Part shown: positions 53,234 to 64,000 of the stretch, one piece after another | How positions within the stretch are numbered: position 1 is the first letter of the stretch | How the letters are laid out: each line of letters opens with the position of its first letter | Source: Cylindrodendrum hubeiense | Taxonomy: Eukaryota > Ascomycota > Sordariomycetes > Hypocreales > Nectriaceae | DNA: 64,000 nt | Direction: 5' to 3' | NCBI GenBank assembly: GCA_014621425.1 | Contig: JAANBB010000143.1 | Location: forward strand, 1-64,000 | Position numbers and translations under genes: made by a program | Notes under the pieces: generated by a model | What the model was told of the DNA's origin: nothing | Database searches by the model: none | The model's input: the letters and a program-made list of their open reading frames with translations, nothing else

Positions 53234-54196
53234 ATGATTCCTATACAGTCCCCCCTCGCATGTGGCTCCGAGGGCCTGGAAGATGACCGATCCTCGATGG
53301 CCGCCTTCGGCTCGCTCCCTACCGAATTGCGGCTCAAGATATGGTCCCGCGCCGTCGAGCCCCGGGTCGTCTTGTTCGGTGACCTGGTTCAGAGCGACCG
53401 GTCCTACCCCTTGCCTAGCGTCACTCAACTCAATGTAGAGGCGCGAACGGAGACCCGGCAAGGGTATGAGCCGATCGGATTTGGGTCTTATTTTGATTTC
53501 TCTAGAGATATTCTCGTCTGCGACCACAAGATCTCTGACCAAGCCCCGGATCCATTCCTCGAGGGCCTAGCGCCCCGGATTAAGAGATTGGCATACTGGG
53601 ACTGCTTCCCTGACGACGGCCGGGTGGATGGACCCTATCATTACTCGGTTTACCTCTCGGCATGTTACCGTCAACGGGATTTTGGCAAGATCGAATTCGA
53701 CCGTTTTTGGTTTCCCAACCTGGAGGATTTATGGATCGTCAAGGTCGGGGAAATTGACCCAGCATGGATGATCCACGTCGACACGAAAGCTTCATACGAA
53801 GTACGACTAAAGGAGCTTGCGAAGCAATTCAAATATTGGGTCGACGACAACATTATCGAGATGGCACCCCTGGACTTGGACGACCCCGAAGCTAAGTCAG
53901 TTTTGAATGAGGGTCGGTGTGGGAAGATGGATTGTCACGAGCTCAACAAGGGACGCAGCAAGATGATTTCCAAGGTCATGTTCATCGATGGAAAGTACGA
54001 GGCGCCCACCGACGGCAAAAAATGGGTTCGAATACTTCCGTGGCACGTCGACGAGGAGAAGGTCAAGGGAAATCGCACATGCGAGAACCGAATGCGATGG
54101 GTGCTGGTGGAAAGGATCCTAACATTCGACCTACAGTGGGAAGGGTGGAGCGAGTCAGGCTGGGAGGTTAGGCGCCACGGAAGAGGAACAAAGTGA
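53234..54196 (+). CDS. 2EXR-domain protein
   Basis: A 320-residue intronless protein of a family very common in plant- and insect-associated Pezizomycotina. The hallmark is FGSLPTELRLKIWSRAVEPRVV at about residues 25-46, an F-box-like opening followed by the EXR-containing strands. Downstream is VTQLNVEARTETRQGY and then a long alpha/beta region. No signal peptide or membrane segment. The function is unknown. A second in-frame ATG (before AAFGSLP, about residue 22) is an equally possible start. Confidence 0.85.
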   Translation: MIPIQSPLACGSEGLEDDRSSMAAFGSLPTELRLKIWSRAVEPRVVLFGDLVQSDRSYPLPSVTQLNVEARTETRQGYEPIGFGSYFDFSRDILVCDHKISDQAPDPFLEGLAPRIKRLAYWDCFPDDGRVDGPYHYSVYLSACYRQRDFGKIEFDRFWFPNLEDLWIVKVGEIDPAWMIHVDTKASYEVRLKELAKQFKYWVDDNIIEMAPLDLDDPEAKSVLNEGRCGKMDCHELNKGRSKMISKVMFIDGKYEAPTDGKKWVRILPWHVDEEKVKGNRTCENRMRWVLVERILTFDLQWEGWSESGWEVRRHGRGTK

Positions 54197-57116
54197 AGCG
54201 ACAAGACGAAGTGGACGTCGGTCGGTCGTGCTCAACGTCAACAGGATACCCGAGACCTTCGAAGGGAGACGATTCGCTTGGGAAAAGCTTCCATTTCAGT
54301 TGCTTCGATCCCATTGACACCTACGCCGTTCCCCGAATACGATGCGACAAAGCAGGGCAGTGGTGATTGGTCATTTGCGACAACAATTCTTCGGTACCGG
54401 GCCGCGAGAATATTTTTGGGTCTCGCGGGAAGCCACCTGGAGTTGACTACTCAACCAAAGCCTATATAAATTGGATTGGCTTCGAGGTTGAAGTTAAGAA
54501 CGCCGAACTCATATTGAGCCGGGATTTTGCCCACCGAGACTGGTGTGTACTCTGGAGTTGAGGCGCGGGTCTGCTCTCTTCCGACTATTGAGATGTATCT
54601 GAACCGACGGTTAGGCCTTCTATAATGAACAGCCAGGATTCGAACAGAACCGGGCCCTGATCGGCATGACCCTTTTTTTATACCGAGATTTTTTGGAGTT
54701 AGGATCAATGAGAATGAGTTTAATGTCAGACACGGGAGCCGACCTTGTTGACATGTTGACGCTAACCGACGTGTAGGGCGGCAATTCTTCATACGCTGTT
54801 TTCTTTGCTGCTAGGGCAAATGGTTGATGGACGGCACTGGCATTGGCCAGTGATATTTGTTGCTCAAGCTCCGGTCTGTGTCTCTCTTGCAGCATCTTCC
54901 CTTGCAGCATAACCCCAATGTGCCCGGAGTGGTATCCTCGTCCCTATTGCGCATCTTGTTCCTCGGTTGTGTAGGGCCGTGTGTCACGACTCTGTGAGCT
55001 CGGCCCACCATAACCCCCGTTGTGTGTCTCACCGGGTATCCCTTTCTCCCACTACCTTACGCGACCGTGATTTGATGCACTTCGACACCATGGTTGTGCC
55101 ATTCTGGTGGTCTTCCGGTTACTTTGTCAGACTTCCGCTCACCTTCGCGCTTCCCTTTATTGCTTCATTCTGCATCTACACTTTCGCATCCCAAGTATCA
55201 TGCCCCGGTCTTTTCTATTTTCCTTTTATTTCTTTTGAGAGGTATGCTGCTCCTTTGTTATTCGCTCGGGCCAAGCTGTGTATTTGACCTGGCAAAGCCA
55301 AAGCTCAATTGTTTCAGTCACCTCTGCGAGTATACCATGGTGGTTAAATATGACCTAGAATGGTTTGTTGACGGATGTAATCTGTCTGAGACCACGAAGT
55401 TTGCCGTGATGGGCCGGCTTGTGGAAGACGATTCCGGGATTGGAGATTCCTTCCAAATTACTAAAATTGCACGGCTCTTCGAGTAGAACGGTATACGGGA
55501 TGCTTTTAGTCACAAGTGACCTTTTTCCTTTTACCAAGGCTGAGATGCGTCTTGGCAATCAAGATAGAGCCCAAGTTGTAAGCTGGGAATCTGGCCAACA
55601 ATTCTACACTGCCTCGTTATCCAAAACCTCTGCCTCGCCAAACTATAATAAAATGAGGTTGCGAGAGAATAATATCTATATGATCGCAAGAATAGAAGCT
55701 GTGGCAAGGTGAGTCGGTACAACCGCAGCACATAGCCCTGCCCACATTCGGAGGAAAAGATATACAACAAGCCCCGCAAAGGCCTGATAGTCCTATCGTT
55801 CATTCTCAATCCATAATTCTCATCTCCCGTTATGTATCAGCAGTAATCTATTGCTTCGGTTATCCTCCCTTGTTGCGATGCGATCACTCAAGCTACGTAT
55901 TCGTCATTCTCATCCTGGATAAATGTGAATCTAGGGGCCTGTCGGCCGCTTCCCATCAATACCAGCTAAGCATGTACATCTGTCTGGTGCTTCTAGTAGC
56001 TATCACATTTCCGCTATATTAAAACAAAGCTATAACTCGTCTGTGTGGCATTTAAGATATATATTTACATGTGTATATTGCTTGTGGAAAATTCTCGCTT
56101 AAGATGTTGTGCACAACTCTAATACTCGACTTCTCTTGAAATTCACCAACTTGTCCGTCCTGTACTCATATTCTTCACGCAATATACCCAATCGAGAGTG
56201 AGTACTTGAACTTGAGCGATTTTCACTTTTTGACAGACTTGGAACTTTGCCAAGGTCATTCCTAGAATCAGTAGAGTAAGTCTGTTACATAATTTGAATT
56301 ACTCGTCTTCATAGGAATATATTCTATTCCAAGTAACTACTAGAAGCTGTGCACTAAAGTAACCGTGATGTTGGGAACACGGCGTAAAAGGTGGGATGTG
56401 TTAACCCTTCTCGCTACAGTCCAGACCTTGGGCGAAATCAAGCTTAAGCAACATCATCAACGCAAACACACCTTTGGCGTTCCACAGCCAGTCGTATTTC
56501 ATCGAGAGGCAGTGTTCTGAACGGTTTCTTTCATTTGATTTCCTTTGAAAGCTGTGTACAAGTCCACAGAAATAACTCTCAGCCGCAAAGTTGTGAAGAC
56601 TGTGGTATCGTTAGTAGCTGGGATACCCAGCTCAACTAGGACGTAGTTGGGCCCCATCCCTCTGTCCAATAGGAGTGGCAACGTGATGGTCAACCAATGT
56701 CCCACTCTAAGGCGTGAAGGGCACAGTTATACAGGTGGACCCTAGTGCCGCCACCAACACTAACTCAATCGCGTCACTAACCATCGTCTCGTACAATCGG
56801 GCGGGGTGGGGGAAACCTGACAAATCGATGCTTTGATGTGAGAGTTCCCCTCTCTCTTACTTGTATAAGACTTCAACTCGGTATTACTATGTTCTTGTCA
56901 GGGTGTGGTTTTCAGATATCTGCCGTTGCTGCCAGTAGCCATATCCGTAGATCCACAGCCAGACTTGCGTCGGCCCTTCTCCGCAACCCAATACCTTATC
57001 AAGCTTGAGTACCCGCTGCGTCTCGTCGACAACCCTTCTCAACTCACGCACCAACACAGCTCCAGAACCGAGGGGTAGCCATCTCACATACAACTCGTCA
57101 ATTGCACAATCCAACC
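54197..57116. other. Gene-poor 2.9 kb interval, A+T-rich
   Basis: No supported gene. Short open frames (under 130 codons) lack recognisable features. Composition becomes A+T-rich from about 55600 to 56500. The last 200 bp form the leader of the dehydrogenase. Confidence 0.4.
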
Positions 57117-58313
57117 ATGGCTTTCAAAGGCGACGTCCTCCTTGTCTATCTGCCTAGCCAGGCACCCCCGCAGTTCCTCGAGGGCGTGCGGACCAAGTTT
57201 CCGCATCTCGAAGTGCGCTGGATCCAGACGCCTGTCGACAAAGGCCAGCTTCTGGCGCCGGACCACCTCACGGCCGAGCAATGGGCCGGCGTCACAATGA
57301 TGTGTATCTACCACGTGCCCAAGCCCGAGGTCATCCCCGATGTGTGGTTCTTCCAGGCTGCCTCGGCCGGCACCGACACCTGGGCGAAGCATCCCAAGTA
57401 TCTGGATCCCGATGTCATCTTTAGCAATGCCAGCGGCTGTCAACCGTATGTATCTCAGCCAATATTCAGCCAATTTTCAGCCTATGCTTCCGTAACTTCG
57501 TCAATTGACCGCTCACTAACCTACTATCAGACCCCAGATCGCCGAGTGGGTGATTGGCACATGGCTGTCCCACGAGCACCACTTCCAGGTCTACGCGGAA
57601 CAGCAAAAGCAAGAACTCTGGCGACCCCGGCTCGAGATGCAAGTAAATGTCTCTACCGGCCGCAGAATGTAAGAGCACCTCTCTGCCCTCTCTAATCCAC
57701 CGTCTCACACTCGCTCAGGGGCATCCTGGGCTACGGCGCCATCGGAAGAGAAATCGCCCGTCTCGGCCAGGCTCTCGGCATGGAAGTCTACGCCTACACC
57801 CGCCGCGAGCGCTCCACGCCCGAGTCGCGCCGCGACGAGACCTACTTCGTGCCTGGCACCGGCGACCCGGACGGCTTGATCCCGGCCAAGTGGTTCTCAG
57901 GCGCCTCGCGGGACGACATCAACAACTTTCTCAGCCAGGACCTGGACCTGCTCGTCGTGTCGCTGCCACTCACCGACGACACTCGCGGGCTTTTCGGCAC
58001 TGAGCAGTTCCAAATCCTCAGTCGCAACAAAAACAAGACGTTCCTATCCAACATCGCCCGCGGCGCCATCGTCAACAACGACGCCCTCGTCAACGCTCTA
58101 GAAACCGGCCTTATCCGCGGCGCCGCCATCGATGTCGCCGACCCGGAGCCGCTCCCCAAGGGCAACCCGCTGTGGAAGGCCCCTAACCTCTTCATCACTC
58201 CGCATATTGCCTGGCAATCATCCAAATACTGGGATAACCTCTCAGATCTGCTGCTCAAGAACCTTGAGAGGCTGGCTAATGGACAAACTGTAATCAACCC
58301 GGACAACCGCTGA
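57117..58313 (+). CDS. D-isomer-specific 2-hydroxyacid dehydrogenase
   Basis: A 353-residue NAD(P)-dependent reductase/dehydrogenase of 2-oxo/2-hydroxy acids. Exons: 57117-57445, 57531-57668, 57719-58313. The catalytic domain precedes IAEWVIGTWL. The Rossmann domain is GILGYGAIGREIARLG, with an unusually long insertion (RSTPESRRDE to GASRDD) after its second strand. Catalytic residues are visible: Arg in NIARGAIV, Glu in ADPEPLP and His in ITPHIAW. The substrate (glyoxylate, hydroxypyruvate, phenylpyruvate and others) cannot be told from sequence. Confidence 0.93.
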
Positions 58314-58879
58314 TTGTAGATCTACCATCTGTCCTTGTCTTCTTATAGTTGGGTTGCAAGAGCGGCATCATGTGCATAGACTTAGGGGAGCATTAGACGG
58401 ATGTAGCATCGCCTACCAATTTATAAAATACAAATGATGCAAGCCAATATTGGCGTATTTTGTAGGCCATTCATCTCTCAGAGTCAGTACTAGGGAGTGG
58501 GATTTCCAAAGCCACGAGGCGGTAACAAGTGCAAGGTAGGATGATTAGCTGCTGGTTACTACAAGGAATCGCTAAGTAGCCGAATGGCGCATATGGCTCC
58601 GTAAATCACGATACAGCCCTGAGCTATTTCCCTACTATCGGCCAGGTCATCTGCTGTTTGTCATTGGCCATTATAGCTTATGGTCCCTCTATTTTGGCAC
58701 GCTTGCTTGGCCATGGGTTAAGAGTCAGACGAATGGGAGATGGAATCCAAGCATTATGTCCAAAATGGTAGATTTATTATATCCAAAAGGTATCCTTGTC
58801 CCATACCCAACAACCTATGCACCAAACTCTTGTAAGAAAACACACCCTCACTAAAATTACAGCAAATATTCTCGCCAAA
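58314..58879. other. Convergent 3' spacer
   Basis: A+T-rich spacer between the dehydrogenase and SEA3 stop codons. No other feature recognised. Confidence 0.5.
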
Positions 58880-61800
58880 TCACAATCGGCCTCTTTCGGG
58901 TTTTCGTAGACTTGAAGCACGCGACCAGTCTCCTGCTGACTTCTTCAGTCGACTCCCCAAGCTAATGCTGGCAGCTGACAGTCCTTGCATCCTGCTTGGT
59001 ACATTTGGTTCGATTCCCACCCAGCCGCCACCCACTTTTGACTCGTCATCACTGCCCAAGGCTGGTCCCGGCAACATTGGGAGGTTTCTCTGACCCTTCA
59101 ACATCGCTCCTTGAAGGGCGGCCCATGATTCAACCTGCCCGTCCGCTGCCTCTTCGACACAGTTGCACTCGTCGCCCGCAGGACACTGGGTTTCTCCAGC
59201 CGCGTGCCACTCTGCAAGGCACGCCTCGTGGCTAGCGCATCCACATGCCAAACAAGGAGGGAAAAGGGCAGCTACTGGTTCGAGACAGTAAACGCATCGA
59301 AGCTGGCTCTGCATACGATGACAACGGTCGCACGTTCCCACGGCTCCACCTACAGTAGAGTCTGTAGAGGTATAACGCAGCGGCTCGAGTTGCGTCTCGT
59401 GAATCCGGCAGACCCCAGTGACGTCGATGCCACGACCTGAGGCCAAGAGGGCCTGAAGCTGATCCCTCTTTCCCATCGCAATAGGCGAAGAGCTTGGGTG
59501 ATGGCTAGGTATAATACCACTCGCTCCGTCGTGGAGAGTCGTCGAGCTACCATCCATGTGCCCGCCGACCACGTCCTCCTTGAGGACGTTGAACTTCAAA
59601 ATCTCCAATCGAGATAGGGGCTGGTTCCACATCTGAAGCATCTCGGCGTAAGCGTATCGGTAGTTTGCGTAGAGTTCGGTCCTACTTGGCTCCAGCAGGG
59701 GCGTGCTCAACCACCCATCGTCGTCAAAGATGGTTTGATCTTCCATCGTAACCGAAACGTTTGTCGGAACCAAGGGCAAGAAATCGTCTCTGCGGTATTC
59801 GTCATCAGATAGAGATGTTCTGCCACCACTAGAATCCATTGCTGTCGAGGCACTCCATGTGGCGTTTACCATGCTTGGGGCAAGACTGCTCAGTATGGTC
59901 TCAGCAGGGCTTGGCTTCTTTCTCCCCTGTCCCGGCGGAGATGATGAGCTCCCTGCAGTAAAGGATCGCGGCAGGTTTGCCGCAAATGCCGATGCCAAGC
60001 CTGAGTTTGCCCGCTGGACAAACCGGGTATTGGGGGAGGTGGACACACTTGGAGGTGGCTCAAGCTCTCCGAGATATCCCTTGAACTTGTTCGGGGGAGT
60101 CTCTCCGCAGGAATACGAGTTCGATGCTGGATCTCCGTTCCATAGTCCGTCCTCGGAAGCCTGAGATCCTGCATAATGGACAGGTGTATGTATAGTCATT
60201 GGGGTCGTAGTAGCGGAATTGGTGTAGCTTCGGCTGTAAATATTCCAGACTGAAGCATCTGTCGGGAAGTAATGGAGGGAAAAGGACGGCGCCTTGAACG
60301 GTAGCGGAGTGTCTGGCTGGGTCAGATGAGATTCGAAGTAGGCAACACTATCCTCAGCAGAGGAATCGCCAAATATGCACGAGAGCATAGCCAGCATCTG
60401 AATGTCGGCAATTCTCTCAAAGTAGTCAAACAGATCCATGATGAAATCCTTGGCCAGAGGGTGCTGGCCCCATTTGACTCGGCCTGAGAGACTACCATTT
60501 GTTTCAATGACCTCGGACAGAGAGTCTCCGCTACACTTGGACACCACATCGTGGGCGATGACCAAGATGGACTCGCGCCTCTGATTGTGCGCAAGGAACT
60601 CGAGCGGGATTCCCCTCCTAAGCAGAAGCCCCAGGTAGCGCCAGACATGAACCAGGTCTTTGGCGCCATGTTTTTCGGCAACCTTGGCGTTGTGTTCACA
60701 AACCTCAGCACCATCGCCAAAGATGGCATACTCTTTTGCAAACTCCTCCTTAGACGGGAGAAGGGCTCGTAGATCGTGAATCGATATCAGGTTTCTCGGT
60801 CGCCCAGGTCGACGACGGCTAGTGCCCGTACCCGTGCCAGTGCCTGCTCCGGTTCCTCCGCCACTAGATCGAATAGAAAGGTCCTCGCTCCACGTCTTCC
60901 TAAACTGGCGGCTAGGATGGTACCAGAGGCTAATCTTATGCATCGAAGTTGACTCCGAGTCGCTAGATGATGAGGATGATGAGCGAGAACCGTCTGAATT
61001 GGATTCACCATCAGACCCTGAGCCATCTTCGCCGACCATGAACCTCTGCCTAGGGCCTAGTTCATGGGCAATCTTGCCAAAGCCAGCAAAGAAGGGTTCT
61101 CCCTTGGGGCGTTCTCTATACGCATCCAAGGTTGTAGAGAATAGTGCTCTCGCCTTCTCTTCTTTCGTAGGGAAGAAACAGACGAGCCTTCCATTATGAG
61201 AGAATCGAGCACCGCACGTCCTAGGTGGCGGTGGTATGATAGTTCGATTAGGGGGGGCAAGGGCGGTCTCTGTGTCGTTGTGCGGTATGAGTTCCTGGGA
61301 CATCGAAGCCGAGCCACCTGCCGGGATGTCCTCGTCCGATTCACTTGAACTTTCGTCGGCCATCGCATCAATTTCGTCGTCTAGATCTCGAACGTTCTTG
61401 AAGAAGGTTGTGCTGGTTTCGAGATCAACCTCTCCCAAAAGGTATGTAAAGGCCACTTCCAAACAGTTTTGCTTCCTCTGCACAAATTGGTCGGCGAGTT
61501 GATGGATTTCGCGCTCGATCTTCTTATGCACCTTTGTCGGCATGAAAGACGTCTTCTCAATGAAGAATTTCGGCGCCTTCCCCTTCGGATAACTGGAAGG
61601 GACGTCTATTCTAACCTTGACGAAGATCGTCTCACCTTCGGCTCCCCAAGGACCATTGAGAGAAGCATTCAATGTTAAATTATCCATATCGATGTTCTCC
61701 CACTTGACCTTGGGAAGCTGGGTGCTGATGCGCAGAAGCTCTTCTTGAATAGTGTCAGGCTCGCCCCATTCATCATCCAGGTATCCGTGGCCGAAAATTC

Positions 61801-63311
61801 CAGTGTCTTTGGGTGGGTGTCGCTTCGACGCATCTGCCGATGACTTCCTTTTCGTCATGGTGATACCCTTCATCCAACCAATTTGCGATTGGTTTCGGTC
61901 CGTGGCCTTCCCCATGGCTACCTTGGCCTTCATCGATGGGCCTCGCCAAGCGACACCCATACGATGGTTGGAGTTGGCCGCAGAGCGCATCCCAATGGTG
62001 AGTGCGCTCTGCTTGTAATTGCTGTTCGGAACGCCCGGTCGGTGGTCACTCATCGTTGCAGCTTTCCGTTCACGGCTGGAGCTGTCTTCCACCGTGCGGA
62101 ATGTCTTATATGTAGCACCCTTGCGAGTGAAAGGGATGCTGTTGGTTACATGCTTGCCTCGGGTATGGCCAACAGCAGAGAGGATATGAGCATCGGCGCC
62201 CTGCAATCTCAGTTCGTTATCCGTGCCCCAGGATACAAGTTGGAATTCGCGTTCGTCTATTCCACTGTCTGTAATGCCGCCGCGACTTCTCCAGAGGAAC
62301 TCTTTGGCCTTGTGGTCTCCATGGCCAGGGAACACAGCAACTGGATCAGTCGAGGCACTAATGCCTGATCCTTGAGGTCTCCTCACATCGTATAGATAAA
62401 GGTCGCCTGGTTCGTTCTGTGGCATAGCAAGGAGGCCTTCTCCAAAGGGAGTGTGCCGCGCCCTCCACACCGGAAACCCGGTATAGATGACATGTTCTGG
62501 TTGGTTGCCGTCGTCACTGTAATCCCAGAATTTGATGGTCTTATCAATCGAACATGAGGCAATCACAGTTGACCGGGTGCGATTCCAGTCCAAGCCATAG
62601 ATCTTGGAGTCGTGGGCTTTGATGGTTTTAAGAGGCTCCGATGTCCGCCGCTCATCCCAGATATGGAGGAATTGGTCATGAGCGGAGGCAAGGATGTGAG
62701 AGGCCTGGCGGTTGTACTTGACTTGAGATGCTCCAGAGGACCAGTCACAGAAGGTAAGAACGGGTTGCCGGGGTCGTCGAAGATCCCACGAATGAACATA
62801 GCCATCCACGGAGCAGGTAGCCAGGAAGTCGGGATGATGGGCGGACCAGTTGACGTCAGTGATGGCTCGACTGTGGCCTTGCAAAGAGTGCTCAATGGCG
62901 CCTGCACTGGACTCTTCTCTTGAGTTTAAATTCCAAACGAGGGCGCGATGGTTGGCTGTAGACACAATCCAGTAGTCGCGGGCAGCAAATGGAGACCACT
63001 GCACATCCACGACGAGCCACGGCATGCCATGGCTTCGCAGCCGCCTAGGGGGACTGTACGGAGAGTCCAAGTCAATGATGGCAAGTCCATCGGGTCTGTA
63101 GCATGTCAGTAAGAGGGCTCGAATTCGGATACCTGGCGTGTGTAACTGACGAAGCTAACGCGACATCTCGTCCTGAAGGGGCGATGGTGGCTGAGCCGAC
63201 AATGCCATCGACATGGATGGTACCGTCGGCATCAAAGCTCTCACTGTCCAGGGCCGACTTGAGAGTCTTGAGCTTCTTGGGCAGTTCGGAGAGGTTGTCA
63301 TAGGAGGGCAT
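58880..63311 (-). CDS. SEA-complex subunit SEA3/Mtc5 (WDR59 orthologue)
   Basis: A 1464-residue component of the vacuole-associated SEA (GATOR2-like) complex that tunes TORC1 to amino-acid supply. Exons on the minus strand are 63311-63133 and 63095-58880, joined as THAR-PDGLAIIDLD. WD40 repeats fill about residues 50-400: HRALVWNL, VDGYVHSWDLRRP, FLHIWDERR and SIDKTIKFWDY. An RWD domain is near 500-620 (IQEELLRISTQLPKVKW to SSYPKGKAPKFF). A Ser/acidic linker follows. A C-terminal RING-like zinc domain (CDRCHRMQ, CVYCLEP, CLACGCASHEAC, CPAGDECNC) closes the protein. The intron is only 37 bp. Confidence 0.93.
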
Positions 63312-64000
63312 GGTGACGGCCGTGACAAGGAGCTGTCGCGACGCTCGCCAATCGTCATGTCGAAGCTCATGCGACGTGGGATGAGTGGGATGAGAATTTT
63401 CAGGGGGTTGAGCGGAGGGCACGCGGCCGTGGAAGGGCTCGGAGCTAGCTCGTCATCTCAGAGGAGCTTCCAGGCAATTGTACCGGTGCAGCGACAATGG
63501 CCTAGGGAGGAGGCGTACGGATGCGGATGGCTGTGCTTGAGATGGATGAAGTCGCGATGTGAGGCTCGAGCTAGCTGCAATCTCCCATCCGGGTGCTAGG
63601 GTTGTCAGCCGATACGCCTGGCTGACCTTCAGGTAATGTAGGTTAGGTAGGTACCTAGGGGGGGACCTAGGTAGGTACCGCCCCTGGGATGGGCGCCGAG
63701 TACATCCCCTGCCATTTTGCATGGGGCGGTACCTCCCCCGCCATCATGGCCACGGAACCTGCCGCGGCCTTATCGGGCGCATACCGTGACGAGGCGAAAC
63801 ATGAAATTCCGCCTTCGCAACATCCCACCGCCCGCCCTCTCTCGGTCCTCTTGTCGTCTGTCGATCCCGGCTTGATCTTCTGCTGCCTCGTTTGACTCTG
63901 CGCCAGGCCTCCCCAACTGCCTCCCGATCTTCCGCCCGCCGTCCGCCGCAAACACACAAACAACCACCTGCAGCCTGCCCCTCCGCGGCTTGCCCTGTCA
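63312..64000. other. SEA3 upstream region with AGGTAGGTACCT repeats
   Basis: Promoter side of SEA3. At about 63630-63679 an imperfect palindrome is built from GGTAGGTACCTAGG and its copy after a G-run. The remaining 300 bp to the window edge are C-rich on the plus strand and look like the leader of a gene lying to the right. No CDS is supported inside the window. Confidence 0.5.

Overview
The window is nuclear DNA of a filamentous ascomycete. Genes are split by short (mostly 45-110 bp) GT-AG introns. The housekeeping set (fumarase, transaldolase, SND1/Tudor-SN, Cu/Zn SOD, Pol III C11, MED31, GPI2, SEA3/WDR59) and the CFEM, 2EXR and Zn2Cys6 families are typical of Pezizomycotina. Gene style suggests a Sordariomycete, perhaps Hypocreales; the order is inference. 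Exon boundaries below were derived by hand from splice sites and protein continuity.

Left arm (1-26.3 kb): the 3' end of fumarase, then transaldolase, SND1 and Cu/Zn SOD on the minus strand. Next is a small catabolic-looking group: a single-exon P450 divergent from a homogentisate 1,2-dioxygenase homologue, then a Zn2Cys6 regulator and a tail-to-tail esterase. A gene-poor stretch follows, then a thaumatin-like cell-surface protein, an ankyrin protein, RNA polymerase III subunit C11 and Mediator subunit 31.

Centre (26.8-41.1 kb): a visibly more A+T-rich block that reads as a specialised-metabolism or detoxification cluster without any PKS, NRPS or canonical terpene synthase. It holds a polytopic membrane protein (about 241 aa), an APH/ecdysteroid-kinase-like phosphotransferase, an NTF2/SnoaL-like protein, a nine-exon Zn2Cys6 regulator, an SRPBCC/cyclase-like protein, a twelve-exon P450, an SDR with YxxxR instead of YxxxK, and a group A FAD monooxygenase. 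The inverted repeat TTCGGNCCGAA, exact or degenerate, lies upstream of every enzyme gene in the block. This suggests one regulon under the cluster's own Zn2Cys6 protein. A small, divergent RNA polymerase I subunit A12.2 homologue abuts the block.

Right arm (43.4-64 kb): a metallophosphoesterase, a CFEM GPI-anchored protein with a Gly-Ser hexanucleotide repeat, GPI2, a 2EXR protein, a D-2-hydroxyacid dehydrogenase and the SEA-complex subunit SEA3/WDR59. Three gene-poor stretches of about 3 kb separate them.

Caution on sequence quality: five otherwise well-formed genes (transaldolase, MED31, the phosphotransferase, the cluster regulator and the CFEM protein) each carry a single-base frame break. 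Three of these lie in homopolymers, and there is an N at 26126. Assembly indels are the simplest explanation.
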